Positions 40,972 through 49,577 of a stretch of DNA of 64,000 bases are shown one piece after another. Made by a program: the position numbers and the translations under genes. Source of the DNA: Brevibacillus_D fluminis_A (GTDB taxonomy: Bacteria > Bacillota > Bacilli > Brevibacillales > Brevibacillaceae); contig NZ_CM125436.1 of assembly GCF_052072235.1 (NCBI RefSeq), positions 2,846,001-2,910,000 on the forward strand, read 5' to 3'. Within the stretch, counting starts at the first letter, position 1; every line of letters starts with the position of its first letter. Under the pieces are notes generated by a model. That model saw only the letters and a program-made list of their open reading frames with translations, did no database searches and had not been told where the DNA came from.

Positions 40972-41610
40972 TTACTCATGTTGCAGCAACCCATTCGGTT
41001 CCACTGGCTTTGCCAGCCAATGCTGGTCCGTCTGGACATGGTTTTTGCGGACGAACTTGGCAGCGGACGTCTTGAATTCATCGTTATGAAATCGCTCCGC
41101 TATTCGCACCACGTAGCCTTCTTGCTCGCCGCCAAATACAGATCGTTTGGTATAGCATTGCTTCACCGTCTCTTCCCGCCAAACCCCTTTGTACAAAACA
41201 GGAGCGGTTTCCAGCCCGAGCAAAGCGGCCCATTCGACGATTTCGTCCCACGACAAGCAAACGTTGTTTTCATCCCAAATGGAGAACACATAAAAATAGC
41301 TCGTGAGCTTCGCGTAATAAATCGAGTGCATCGCATACACGTTTTCGCCACAGATCCGCCAGCCTTCCGGAATCAAAAACGAGATCGTGCCGTGCAGCAT
41401 CTTTACCCAATGCCGCGATGCGTGGTCTTTGCTATCGAGCGATCTGGCATGGAGACCGTTTCTGTACAGCGTCGTATTTTCGCCGTCGAGTTTTTCCGTC
41501 ACGACGACTTCCTTCCCTTCAAAATGGGACACGGTGCGCAAAATTTTGTCGTCGTCGGTTCGGCTTCTCGACCAGGGCAAATGAAACGTTCGCGGATATT
41601 TTGTCCTCAT
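40972..41610 (-). CDS. Compact ATP-dependent RNA ligase
   Basis: A 212-residue nucleotidyltransferase-fold ligase. Motif I is EKLDGEN with the lysine (K40) that takes up AMP; motif III is CGENVYA (88-93); motif IIIa is FYVFSIWD; motif IV is EGYVVRI (164-170); motif V is KFVRK (185-189). All are intact. It has only the adenylyltransferase domain. Family enzymes join 3'-OH and 5'-phosphate RNA ends after end healing. The gene upstream, 15 bases away on the same strand, is the remnant of a kinase-HD end-healing protein, so the two form an RNA-repair pair. Confidence 0.85.
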   Translation of the reverse strand: MRTKYPRTFHLPWSRSRTDDDKILRTVSHFEGKEVVVTEKLDGENTTLYRNGLHARSLDSKDHASRHWVKMLHGTISFLIPEGWRICGENVYAMHSIYYAKLTSYFYVFSIWDENNVCLSWDEIVEWAALLGLETAPVLYKGVWREETVKQCYTKRSVFGGEQEGYVVRIAERFHNDEFKTSAAKFVRKNHVQTDQHWLAKPVEPNGLLQHE

Positions 41611-41624
41611 CGTTTTTCACCTCC

Positions 41625-42344
41625 TTATTTCGCGTAAGCATCCGCCTCCTTGAAAAAATACAGCTTCCACAAATACTCATCGCCCATCAACCGATACAAA
41701 TCTGATAAGTCTTGCTGCGTTCCGTAATTGATCTTCATGTGCATTTGAATCAAGTTGACGGCTTGGAAAATAAACGCTTCCGTGAACTGCAGTTCTTTCA
41801 AGAAATGGCAGGCGATTTGTGCTGATACGTATTCATGCCCGTAGTACGAGTAATGGCCCTTCAACGGTTTGTACGTCTTGCAAAACGGCTTGCCGGTATC
41901 GTGGAACAGCGCGACCACTTGCATCAGCAATTTGTCTGGCTCCGTATAAAACGCGTTGACATACTCCAAAACATGATACGAATGCTTGCATAGCGGATGC
42001 TGGTGATGCGGATTTTCCTGATTGAACTGAACCATCTCCTGAAAAATGGGAATCCCTTTCAGCGTTTCAAACAGTTCCTCATACGTTGGCTCCTTCGTTA
42101 GCAGGGAAACAAAAGCTTCTTTCCCAATGGCGTACGGCTCTCGTTCGTGCAGCAAATGAATGTGGTCCCAGCCTTCACGCAGCATGGGAACATGAAAATT
42201 GGTCCGCATTTTGCGCATGATCCATTCGTCCACGGTCCGCTTCCGCTCCTGATTGCGCTTGGCGCAAACGGAATAAGGAACATCCATGTAGTAGCATTCC
42301 TTCTGGGCGGCTGGAAAGCTTGACTGGCGACAATGAGGAGGCAC
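41625..42344 (-). pseudogene. Truncated polynucleotide kinase-HD phosphoesterase (P-loop missing)
   Basis: A 239-residue frame. Residues about 20-65 (MDVPYSVCAKRNQERKRTVDE...) match the C-terminal lid part of a P-loop polynucleotide kinase. Residues 85-235 form an HD domain with H124, H148-D149 (FHDTGKP) and H170. HD-Pnk proteins remove 2',3'-cyclic or 3'-phosphates and phosphorylate 5'-OH ends. The N-terminal kinase half with its GxxxxGKS loop is absent in all frames up to 42773, and there is no ribosome binding site before 42344. The HD part could still be translated, perhaps from the ATG at 42287. It precedes the ligase gene. Confidence 0.65.
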
Positions 42345-42773
42345 ATGCTTCCGGTGATGAATGAGGGCAGAAAAAATAATGTACGCGGGAGTGACTTCTC
42401 TTGAAACGTGAGGCTGATGAATGCAAGATCACATCATCTCTCGGAGGAGCCTTCCCTCTAACTGATATTCTCCTGGAAAATGGTTGTGAATGGTATGATC
42501 AATGAAGGCTTGTTGTGGCAGGAATAGTTATGGTTAGGTCTTTGAACTTCTGATTGTAGATATAGAACTGATTCCCAGATGTCTGTGCGGAATGTTATTT
42601 TTATCGCCGCCTAATTCTCTTTGCAAGGTAAGCCCGTGCTGCAAGATTGCCCACTCGCCCCTTCCGCGTTTCTACTTGCCCGTGATCGAAAAAACTTCTT
42701 CAGTCCGATCCACATAAAAGTCTTGCACCTGTGGAATAGCTAAGAAGGTAAATTCCTGTAGAGGAGGTCAAAG
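42345..42773. other. Gap upstream of the globin gene, no gene seen
   Basis: No supportable reading frame and no P-loop coding remnant of the kinase-HD gene were found here. Only the GAGGAGGT ribosome binding site of the globin gene at its end is clear. A deletion that removed the kinase N-terminus would most likely have its junction near 42300-42430. Confidence 0.4.
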
Positions 42774-43130
42774 ATGGGATCGTTTTATGAAAAATACGGC
42801 GGCGAAGCGACAATCGCCAAAGTAGTCGATTACTTTTATGACTTGGTGTTGGCGGATGAAACAGTGAACCATTTTTTTGCGAATACGGATATGGAAAAAC
42901 AGCGCAAGCACCAAACCAAGTTTATCAGCTTTGCGCTCGGCGGTCCGAACCAATACTCCGGCCAATCGATGGCGAAGGTACATGATGGGATGAATTTGCA
43001 ACCCGAGCATTTTGATGCAATCGTTACCCATTTGCGTGCTGCGCTCCGTCATTTTGGGGTGGCGGAGGATGATATTGCTGATGCTTTGGCCAAAGTCGAG
43101 ACGCTGCGTAACGATATTTTGTACAAATGA
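42774..43130 (+). CDS. Group I truncated haemoglobin
   Basis: A 118-residue 2/2 globin. The proximal haem His is H70 in QSMAKVHDGMNL, Tyr/Phe at B10 lie in VDYFYDLV, and the glycine motifs typical of truncated globins (GG-EATIAKVV and FALGGPNQYSG) are present. These proteins bind O2 or NO; detoxification of NO is a common role. GAGGAGGT lies 6 bases before the ATG. It is monocistronic with its own terminator. It is the second haem-globin protein in the window after the chemoreceptor at 35161. Confidence 0.93.
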   Translation: MGSFYEKYGGEATIAKVVDYFYDLVLADETVNHFFANTDMEKQRKHQTKFISFALGGPNQYSGQSMAKVHDGMNLQPEHFDAIVTHLRAALRHFGVAEDDIADALAKVETLRNDILYK

Positions 43131-43159
43131 TCGAGAATCGTCTGTAGCCTTTGCGATGC

Positions 43160-43188
43160 AAAAAACCACCACATTCGGGTGGTTTTTT
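43160..43188. terminator. Bidirectional intrinsic terminator
   Basis: AAAAAACCACC (43160-43170) pairs perfectly with GGTGGTTTTTT (43178-43188). It serves the globin gene and the convergent racemase gene. Confidence 0.9.
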
Positions 43189-43207
43189 ACTGTTTATCCA
43201 GTCATTC

Positions 43208-43930
43208 TTAACGGAATGTCCGTGCTTTTTCCGTAGGCGACATATACGTCAGGCGGCTTTGCTTCATCCCCATCGCGATAAGCCCTTTCAGGATGGTCGC
43301 CGCGGCAAAGGAAGGATCGATGACAGGTACATCATAGCCGTGCTCGCGAAGCTGATCCTGCAGCTCGCGAGCCACGCCCGTCATGCCCGTGCAGCCCAAT
43401 ACCAGGGCATGGGCTTTGTCCTCCACCAACGCTTTGACCATTTCCGCAAACAAAGCCTCTTTCATCTTTTCTTTATCAACCAGGTCCAGAACAGGGATGT
43501 TGACATAGCGGATGGATGCCAGCTTGCTTTGCACGCCGAGCGTTTTGCTCACATTTTCAATCATGGGGATCACATTCGGCAGCACGGTTACGACGGAAAA
43601 CGATCTAGCGAGCATGCTGGCAAAAAGCATCGATGATTCGCCCGCGCCGACGACAGGGATGTTCACTGCTTCCCGCGCCGCTTTCACGCCTGGGTCCGCG
43701 AAGCACAAGCTGATCACGCCCTCACAGCCCTCGCTTTGCGCCTCGATCGCTTTTTCCAGCAAGTTCGGCACACACAGCGCTTCATCGTATTCGCCCTCGA
43801 CAGAGGCTGGACCATAATCCAGGTGACGAACTTGAACTTCCGTCGCATCATCGACATAGTGAGCGAACTCCGCTTGCACTTCTTCATTGAATGTATCGAC
43901 GATCGTTGGCAAAATGACTCGAATTTTCAT
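43208..43930 (-). CDS. Asp/Glu/hydantoin racemase family protein
   Basis: A 240-residue protein with both catalytic-cysteine segments of the family: SLCFADPGVKAA (first Cys) and LVLGCTGMTG (second Cys). The N-terminus KIRVILPTIVDTF is typical of the hydantoin racemase branch. Enzymes of this fold interconvert stereoisomers by two Cys acting as acid and base, or cleave maleate. The substrate is not clear. It is monocistronic. GAGGGG lies 7 bases before the ATG. Confidence 0.88.
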   Translation of the reverse strand: MKIRVILPTIVDTFNEEVQAEFAHYVDDATEVQVRHLDYGPASVEGEYDEALCVPNLLEKAIEAQSEGCEGVISLCFADPGVKAAREAVNIPVVGAGESSMLFASMLARSFSVVTVLPNVIPMIENVSKTLGVQSKLASIRYVNIPVLDLVDKEKMKEALFAEMVKALVEDKAHALVLGCTGMTGVARELQDQLREHGYDVPVIDPSFAAATILKGLIAMGMKQSRLTYMSPTEKARTFR

Positions 43931-44340
43931 CGTGAATCCCCTCTTTCACAGGTCATTGGTTTTGGCATCCGTACTTTCTAATGGCATCGCCCCCTTGCCC
44001 ACCTGGGAACGCGCATCCCTCCTCGTTTTGTTTGAATATGGTAAAGAGCAACTTTTGTGCCACGGATGAACGAGTGCGTATTTCATGAAAAAAGCTCGTT
44101 TTGGAGGCTGGATTGAGAAAATCAGGGTAATTTTCGTAGCGTTTTGCCGTTTTCGCGGGTTTCAATACCGATGCTTTCCTATGTATTTCGCAATTTTTCT
44201 CGTCGTTTTGCATGTTTCTCATTATTTCGCTACACGGTTTCATGTGAGAAATGGGTTCCGTCGCAATTCAAAGGGAAGCTCAGGATCTGTTCGATAATAA
44301 GGTTACATAACATTTATTATGGTACCTTCATTCTCCCCTA
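43931..44340. other. Intergenic region, no gene seen
   Basis: The minus frame 43953-44243 has no ribosome binding site and low-quality sequence; the plus frames are similar. I see nothing convincing, although the stretch is rather A+T-rich in its right half and must hold the racemase promoter. Confidence 0.4.
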
Positions 44341-44372
44341 CAAAAAAAGAAGGATGACCACGTCACCCTTCC
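44341..44372 (-). terminator. Intrinsic terminator overlapping the DUF4328 stop
   Basis: GAAGGATGAC (44349-44358) pairs with GTCACCCTTC (44362-44371) with a tight 3-base loop, followed on the minus strand by TTTTTTT. Confidence 0.8.
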
Positions 44373-44974
44373 ATCGTGTCACCCTTGCTTTCCTTTTTCG
44401 CCAGCGATTCACGCAAGCCTTTGGTCATCGCCATAAACATCCCGACATACATGATGCTTACGAAAACCTCGGTGCCGATTGTCCACAATTCCAGCGTAAG
44501 TGAAGGTGTATCGCTCCTCATCATGATCCGGTTCAATCCGTTGTTGACCATTTGGCCGAAATAGTAAAACGGGATGAACCATTTCAGCTGCCTTCCGTAT
44601 GCCCGAGTCTGTTCGCTCTGGTTGATCCAGTAGTTCGCCAGCGTCGAGTAGACCGTCCATAGGCCGACGATGTTGTAAAACGGGATGATGATCCGAGCCA
44701 GTGCACCGCCTGAACTGATCGGATAGGTCGCGTCAAGCTGGAATAAATCGGCATGAAAGCGATAGATCCAGACCAGAAAAAAGACGATGGAGAGCAAGCT
44801 GATCGCTATGTTGAACAAAGCGAGCGCGGTATCGAACCATTCGATCGAATCGTAATACACGTCTTCATTCCAGGCATGGACGGTGCTGCAAATCAAGCTG
44901 ATGCATGAACAGATGAGTCCGACAATCAATAATAAATATAAAAATTTTCCCGTTCGTTCCGATTTCAGTTTCAT
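44363..44974 (-). CDS. DUF4328 membrane protein
   Basis: A 203-residue protein with four to five membrane helices (about 10-30, 50-70, 85-110, 130-150 and 160-185). The stretch ISSGGALARIIIPFYNIVGLW followed by WFIPFYYFGQMVNNGLN is the DUF4328 pattern. Function is unknown. It lies 25 bases behind the Lon-domain protease gene on the same strand and probably shares its transcript; the terminator overlaps its stop. Confidence 0.82.
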   Translation of the reverse strand: MKLKSERTGKFLYLLLIVGLICSCISLICSTVHAWNEDVYYDSIEWFDTALALFNIAISLLSIVFFLVWIYRFHADLFQLDATYPISSGGALARIIIPFYNIVGLWTVYSTLANYWINQSEQTRAYGRQLKWFIPFYYFGQMVNNGLNRIMMRSDTPSLTLELWTIGTEVFVSIMYVGMFMAMTKGLRESLAKKESKGDTMEG

Positions 44975-44999
44975 GCGGATTCAAGCGTCTCCTTTACGT

Positions 45000-45758
45000 T
45001 TATGGCAAATTTTTCAAGAATGTTACTGCTTCGTCCAGCGTTTTCACGGGTACGATCTGCATGTTAAGCGCATGCTCTCTGGCATAGTGCTCGGCTTCCT
45101 CCTGATTGCTCGGTCCATCAAACGGGAAGTCATCTTTGTCTTTGGGAATGAAAAAATAATCTGCACGATCTTTCTCGGCAGTTGCCAGTTTTTGTTTGAT
45201 CCCCCCGACCGATCCTACGGAGCCATCTTCCTCCAGCGTACCGGTACCGGCAATGATATACTTCGTTCCGTGGGAAAAATCGATGTGACTTTCTTCCTCC
45301 ACCAGGCCGATTCCCACCATCAATCCGAAAGAGTCGCCAACGTAGTTTGCGGATTCTTTCATGATCCGTTCGTATTTCGCATCAATGGTTTGGGCAGATT
45401 CCTCGGAATAGCCCGAAACTTCCAGCGCATTGGCGACAACTGCCTCCTTATACGGCACAGCATCCTCGATTTCCTCGACACTGCTCTCGACTTCCTCCGC
45501 CCCTACTGGCTCAAAATCGAGATCAATTGGCGCATACCTGTACCTCAGCAGTATTTTTTGCATATAGTTTTGGGTCACGCCTTCTTCCACATAGGTCATG
45601 TAAACATGCCCATAAACCCCGAGATTGCTGATCGGTACAATATGGCCGGGCGCCGTGAATTTCTCGTAGTGCGGAAAGCTGAAAAACACGGCCAAGGCAA
45701 GCGGCACGCCGAGCAATAGACAGGCGATTCCTTTTTCTTTCGTGGTAAAACGCAGCAT
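45000..45758 (-). CDS. Membrane-anchored Lon-domain (S16) serine protease
   Basis: The product has 252 residues: one N-terminal membrane helix (about 10-30), an outside linker and a C-terminal Lon proteolytic domain with the Ser-Lys dyad: Ser in GDSFGLMVGIGLV and Lys in VGGIKQKLATAEKD. YlbL-type relatives carry a PDZ domain between helix and protease; a clear PDZ is not seen here, so this is a shorter variant. Start 45758 is chosen because AAAAGG lies 9 bases upstream; the longer frame begins with TTG at 45779. The target is unknown. Confidence 0.85.
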   Translation of the reverse strand: MLRFTTKEKGIACLLLGVPLALAVFFSFPHYEKFTAPGHIVPISNLGVYGHVYMTYVEEGVTQNYMQKILLRYRYAPIDLDFEPVGAEEVESSVEEIEDAVPYKEAVVANALEVSGYSEESAQTIDAKYERIMKESANYVGDSFGLMVGIGLVEEESHIDFSHGTKYIIAGTGTLEEDGSVGSVGGIKQKLATAEKDRADYFFIPKDKDDFPFDGPSNQEEAEHYAREHALNMQIVPVKTLDEAVTFLKNLP

Positions 45759-45971
45759 CTCGAACATCCTTTTATCCAATCATGACATACAGCGGATTAT
45801 ACCATAACGAGAAATAATTGTTAATTTGAAATAAAATTTGAAAATATTGTCACGTTTAAAAAAACTGGATTCAGCAATGTCTGTCCACACATCGTTCCCA
45901 AATTCTTCAAAAACGAAAGCTGCTGTATGTTGTACCATATGGTTAGCTGGACAATAGGAGGATGATGTCGG

Positions 45972-46466
45972 TTGCGCTCACCTGCCATTACGATTTTTCC
46001 AAATGAAGCCATGATCGATGAAGAAGTGGAGATTACGTTATCCGGATTCGAACCTTTTCAACGAATTACCGTACGTGCGAAAGCGAAAGGGATGTTTGGC
46101 GGGGAATTTGAAGCGGAATCTTATGCCGTGTTTCAAGCAGATGCATCAGGAAACATATCGGTGGCGAATCATGCTCCTCTCTCTGGTACATACGACACGA
46201 AAGACCCGATGGGCTTATTTTGGTCCATGGAGGTGAAAAAACTACGATTTCCTGCAAAACGCACATTATCTGCATTGCCTGTCTTTCCGTCATTCGGAAC
46301 GGTATCTTTTACGGCAGAAGTGGACGGGCACGTTCTGGCCGAAGCGATGCTGACCAGACACTATTTGTCAGCGGGTATCACATACGCCGATGTCCTTGAC
46401 AACGGAATTGTCGGCCGACTCTTGGAAACGGGTTCTGTCCTTTCTGAAAGAGGCATTTGCGGTTGA
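45972..46466 (+). pseudogene. BAAT/acyl-CoA thioesterase N-terminal domain, truncated
   Basis: The 164 residues match the N-terminal domain of bile-acid-CoA:amino acid N-acyltransferase/acyl-CoA thioesterase proteins (ITVRAKAKG, ESYAVFQADASGNISV, APLSGTYDTKDPMGLFWSM). The family normally continues with an alpha/beta hydrolase domain carrying the Cys/Ser-Asp-His triad, for a total of more than 400 residues. Here the frame stops soon after the point where that domain should begin (NGIVGRLLETG). It starts with TTG behind AGGAGG. It may be a stable fragment or a decayed gene; a terminator follows. Confidence 0.7.
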
Positions 46467-46498
46467 ATAAGCTGACGAGATGATTTCTTATGGTACAA

Positions 46499-46543
46499 AA
46501 AAGCGGCAGTATGAACACGCTTCTGTGTTCTTCTGCCACTTTT
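46499..46543. terminator. Intrinsic terminator
   Basis: AAGCGGCAG-TATGAACAC pairs with GTGTTCT-TCTGCCACTT, followed by TTTTT. It lies between the BAAT fragment and the convergent GGT-like gene. Confidence 0.75.
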
Positions 46544-46628
46544 TGTCCTTTCCTGAACGATCAGTCGCGCCAAGCCCTGTTCCCATGGTCCTACCTATGT
46601 GCGCACATCGATGCCGCTGACTCGATTT

Positions 46629-48341
46629 TTACGCCAGGCCATCTGCCACGCCGCAGCGTCTCGGATCGGCAATCGTGCAGAGTTCACCGGTTTTCTGATC
46701 GAGGTAGCATACCTGGAAAGAACCCATGTGATAGTCCCATACGCCGGACACTTTCATGCGCAGCCCAAGCGCGAGCAGCTCGTTTTGCACAACCTCGGTG
46801 ATTCTGTCCTCGATGACGACGGTGCCGCCTTCCTGCAGCCCGAGCATGCGCGGCGCCCGAATCGCCTCATAAGGCTCCATGCCGAAAAACAGCAGATTGC
46901 ACAGCACTTGCGGCACGGTCACATGCACATTCCCTGGGGAACCGAGCTGCAGAATCGGCTTGCCGTTTTTGAGCACCATCGTATTGCCGATCACGCACCG
47001 CATTCGGGCGCCTTTTGCTTGATAATATTGCATCGAACTGGCCTGAACATTGGGCAGCGCATGGGAACCGACCATCGGAATCCCTTTCACGACCTGTCCG
47101 GGTATGCCGCCGGACTGCAAGGTGTTCATCATTTGCACCCAGTTTCCTTCCGTATCCACGATGCTCAGCTCACAGCTGCCTGATGGCTGATCGTGATGGC
47201 TGTTTTGACGAGGAGTGGGGATTTTGCCGCCTGTCATACTGTCCATGAACGATGCGGCACCACCATATCCTGTCGTGAAGGCAGCGTGTTGGGTCAGATC
47301 GATTTTCGGCTTCATCCCGTTGATCAGTTTGGCCAGGCTTGCATGGAAAGCTGGATCAAGGAAGTTCGCCGCATTCACATGCAAAATGTCCGGATCATGA
47401 AGGTAACCACACATCGATTGCGCCAGTTTCAATGCATGTGCCATGTAAAAAATGTGCTCGGCCGAGTATGGCTGCACGCCTCTGATTCCGACATGCTCCA
47501 AAATGCCGAGAACCAACGCGATGAACACCCCCTGCTGCTGCGGAGGGGCGAGCGAAACCATTTCATAATCGCCAACCTTGAAGCGGAGCGGTTCCACCCA
47601 GCGTGGCGGTGTCTCGGTCATATGGTCTTTGCTAATCTTCCAGCCCAGCTCGTTCGCTTTTTCGATGAACGCGTCCGCCCACTCGCCGGTAATCATGTAG
47701 TCCGGGCCTTCCGCCGCCACTTTTTGCAAGGTTAGCGCCATCTCTTGAGAGCCGAAACGCTCACCGACCACCGGAAAACGGCCGTTCGGCATGTAAAACG
47801 CTCTGCCCTCCGGAAAAAATGTGATGAAGTCCTCGCCGAACAGATTGACTTCATGTTCAAAGTTGGAGACGTGATGCCCATTCTCCGCCCACCAGATCGC
47901 TTCCTGGCAAAGCGTTTCCCACGGCAGCGTTGCAAAACGTTCATGAATGGCTTTTAACCCCGGCATAAATCCGGGAATGACAGAGCGCGGCGGGATTTTT
48001 GCATAAGTGCCCATCCCCTGCGGCACAGGCATATGCGGTGGCAAATCGGACGGGAAGGTTCCGGTTGAATCCAGCTGGTAGTAGCGACCTTCCTTGGCAT
48101 GGTAAAACAGGAACGTGACGGTTCCGGTATGATTCGTCATAAACGGCTCAACCGCTGCTTGCACCATGCACCCGGCAATGGCGGCATCGACCGCATTGCC
48201 GCCCTGCTCCATGATTTGCAGCATTGTATAGGTAACAACCGCGTTGTCTGCGCTTGCCGCAGCCCGCACGTTTTTGACAATCGGTTTTTCTCCCGGGAGC
48301 CATTTGGGATCAGACAAATTGATGGAGCGCGGATCGATCAT
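46629..48341 (-). CDS. Gamma-glutamyltransferase-family (Ntn hydrolase) protein
   Basis: A 570-residue cytosolic protein; no signal peptide. It follows the whole GGT fold (start GGNAVDAAIAGCMVQAAVEPF, PPRSVIPGFMPGL, end NVHVTVPQVLCNLLFFG). GGTs cut themselves before a catalytic Thr in a TTH-type motif. The matching place here, near residue 389, reads PSGSCELSIVD, so the nucleophile would be Ser or Cys. Related enzymes with other activities include oxamate amidohydrolase. The gene follows the ornithine cyclodeaminase-like gene by 28 bases with GGGAGGG before the ATG, so they are one operon. Confidence 0.82.
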   Translation of the reverse strand: MIDPRSINLSDPKWLPGEKPIVKNVRAAASADNAVVTYTMLQIMEQGGNAVDAAIAGCMVQAAVEPFMTNHTGTVTFLFYHAKEGRYYQLDSTGTFPSDLPPHMPVPQGMGTYAKIPPRSVIPGFMPGLKAIHERFATLPWETLCQEAIWWAENGHHVSNFEHEVNLFGEDFITFFPEGRAFYMPNGRFPVVGERFGSQEMALTLQKVAAEGPDYMITGEWADAFIEKANELGWKISKDHMTETPPRWVEPLRFKVGDYEMVSLAPPQQQGVFIALVLGILEHVGIRGVQPYSAEHIFYMAHALKLAQSMCGYLHDPDILHVNAANFLDPAFHASLAKLINGMKPKIDLTQHAAFTTGYGGAASFMDSMTGGKIPTPRQNSHHDQPSGSCELSIVDTEGNWVQMMNTLQSGGIPGQVVKGIPMVGSHALPNVQASSMQYYQAKGARMRCVIGNTMVLKNGKPILQLGSPGNVHVTVPQVLCNLLFFGMEPYEAIRAPRMLGLQEGGTVVIEDRITEVVQNELLALGLRMKVSGVWDYHMGSFQVCYLDQKTGELCTIADPRRCGVADGLA

Positions 48342-48369
48342 GGACTACCCTCCCATTCTTTTTCAACGA

Positions 48370-49404
48370 TCACCGTGTCTTGTTCCACAGTGGCAGCTTC
48401 AAGCCGATTTCGCGCTCCAATGCCCGGTCGAACACTTTTCGCGCGATGATGATATCTTCCACCGCCATCCCGACATTGTTCGAGACGATCAGCTGGTCGC
48501 TGCTTGTACGGCCAGGCTTGTCTCCTGCTGCCACCAACCCTGTTTCCGCATAGATCGTAGGCAGGCCCCACGGATAATAGCCGTATGTTTCCAGAAGGCG
48601 ATGCTGCTCTTCACTGTCCACGGTATAGATGTCTGCCTGTTTGTAAACGCCATCCTCATAGACGGAGTGACAATCGCAGGTGATCAGCGTCTGCCCTTTG
48701 GAAATCCATTCGGTTTTGACCATCGGATGCGGATGATGATGGATCGGGATCGCCGATGCGATGACCTCGCATGATTTTGCGACCTGCTCACAGGACGATG
48801 CCTTGACGATTTTGGCATTGACATGTGGCTGGCATTGCTCGATCAGTGCATCCATCGCGCGCTCAAATACGTCGTACACATAGATCGTCTCAAGCTTCGG
48901 CAGCACGTGTTCGATCATTTTGACATGGGCCTTGCCCTGGATGCCACAGCCAAACATCCCGAATGTCGTTGCCTCCCGATTCGCCAAGTATTTGGCGGCG
49001 ACGAGCGTAACCGCGGGGGTGCGCACTTCCGTAATCCACGTCGCATCGAGGAATGCCAGCGGCAAGCCCGATTCGTGATCATTGTAGATGATTTGACAAT
49101 TGGTTGGCGTCAGCTCGGGAAACCGTTCGCGGTTCGTCGGGAAATTGCTGCCCCACTTGATCCCGCACGCCATTTCATCCGGCAAGTAAGCTGGCATTGC
49201 GTGCATCAACGAATCCGGCTGCGGATGCAACCCGATTTTCGCCGGCATTTCTGCCTTTTTGGTACTGTAGGCAATCATCGCTTTTTCCGTAAGTGCCATG
49301 ATCTCGTCCACCGTAATTCCGGTATCGATCACATCTTGCATGCTGAGGTACAGCAGCTCTTGTCCAATCGCCAATTTTTCCTTGATCTTCTCACGGTATG
49401 CCAT
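48370..49404 (-). CDS. Ornithine cyclodeaminase/mu-crystallin family protein
   Basis: A 344-residue NAD(P)-binding protein. The Rossmann glycine motif is FGCGIQGKAHVKMI, and family segments LDATWITEVRTPAVTLVAAKYL and EDIIIARKVFDRA are present. Members act on amino acids or cyclic imines (ornithine to proline, or reduction of ketimines). The exact substrate is unclear. Being first in an operon with the GGT-like hydrolase suggests a joint pathway for an amide- or gamma-glutamyl-linked compound; this is inference. AAGGG lies 10 bases before the ATG. Confidence 0.86.
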   Translation of the reverse strand: MAYREKIKEKLAIGQELLYLSMQDVIDTGITVDEIMALTEKAMIAYSTKKAEMPAKIGLHPQPDSLMHAMPAYLPDEMACGIKWGSNFPTNRERFPELTPTNCQIIYNDHESGLPLAFLDATWITEVRTPAVTLVAAKYLANREATTFGMFGCGIQGKAHVKMIEHVLPKLETIYVYDVFERAMDALIEQCQPHVNAKIVKASSCEQVAKSCEVIASAIPIHHHPHPMVKTEWISKGQTLITCDCHSVYEDGVYKQADIYTVDSEEQHRLLETYGYYPWGLPTIYAETGLVAAGDKPGRTSSDQLIVSNNVGMAVEDIIIARKVFDRALEREIGLKLPLWNKTR

Positions 49405-49544
49405 CTACAATCATCCCTTCTCGCAATCGCTTTCAATCGTAAGCAGCAACGGCTGCTTGCTCTCCTCTACTCTACGACGATTGCCGATCAGAAACTTCCC
49501 CCCAAACCGGTTTTTTGCTTCCCCCATTCAGGGATTTTTAGACG

Positions 49545-49574
49545 AAAAACCGCCTGCGGACGAGGCGGTGGTTT
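49545..49574 (-). terminator. Intrinsic terminator of the two-component operon
   Basis: AAAAACCGCCT (49546-49556) pairs with AGGCGGT-GGTTT (49563-49574) with one bulge; TTTTT follows on the minus strand. Confidence 0.75.
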
Positions 49575-49577
49575 GAT

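Noticed and set aside
43953..44243. 96-codon minus-strand frame behind the racemase gene
   Set aside because: No ribosome binding site and no recognisable content.
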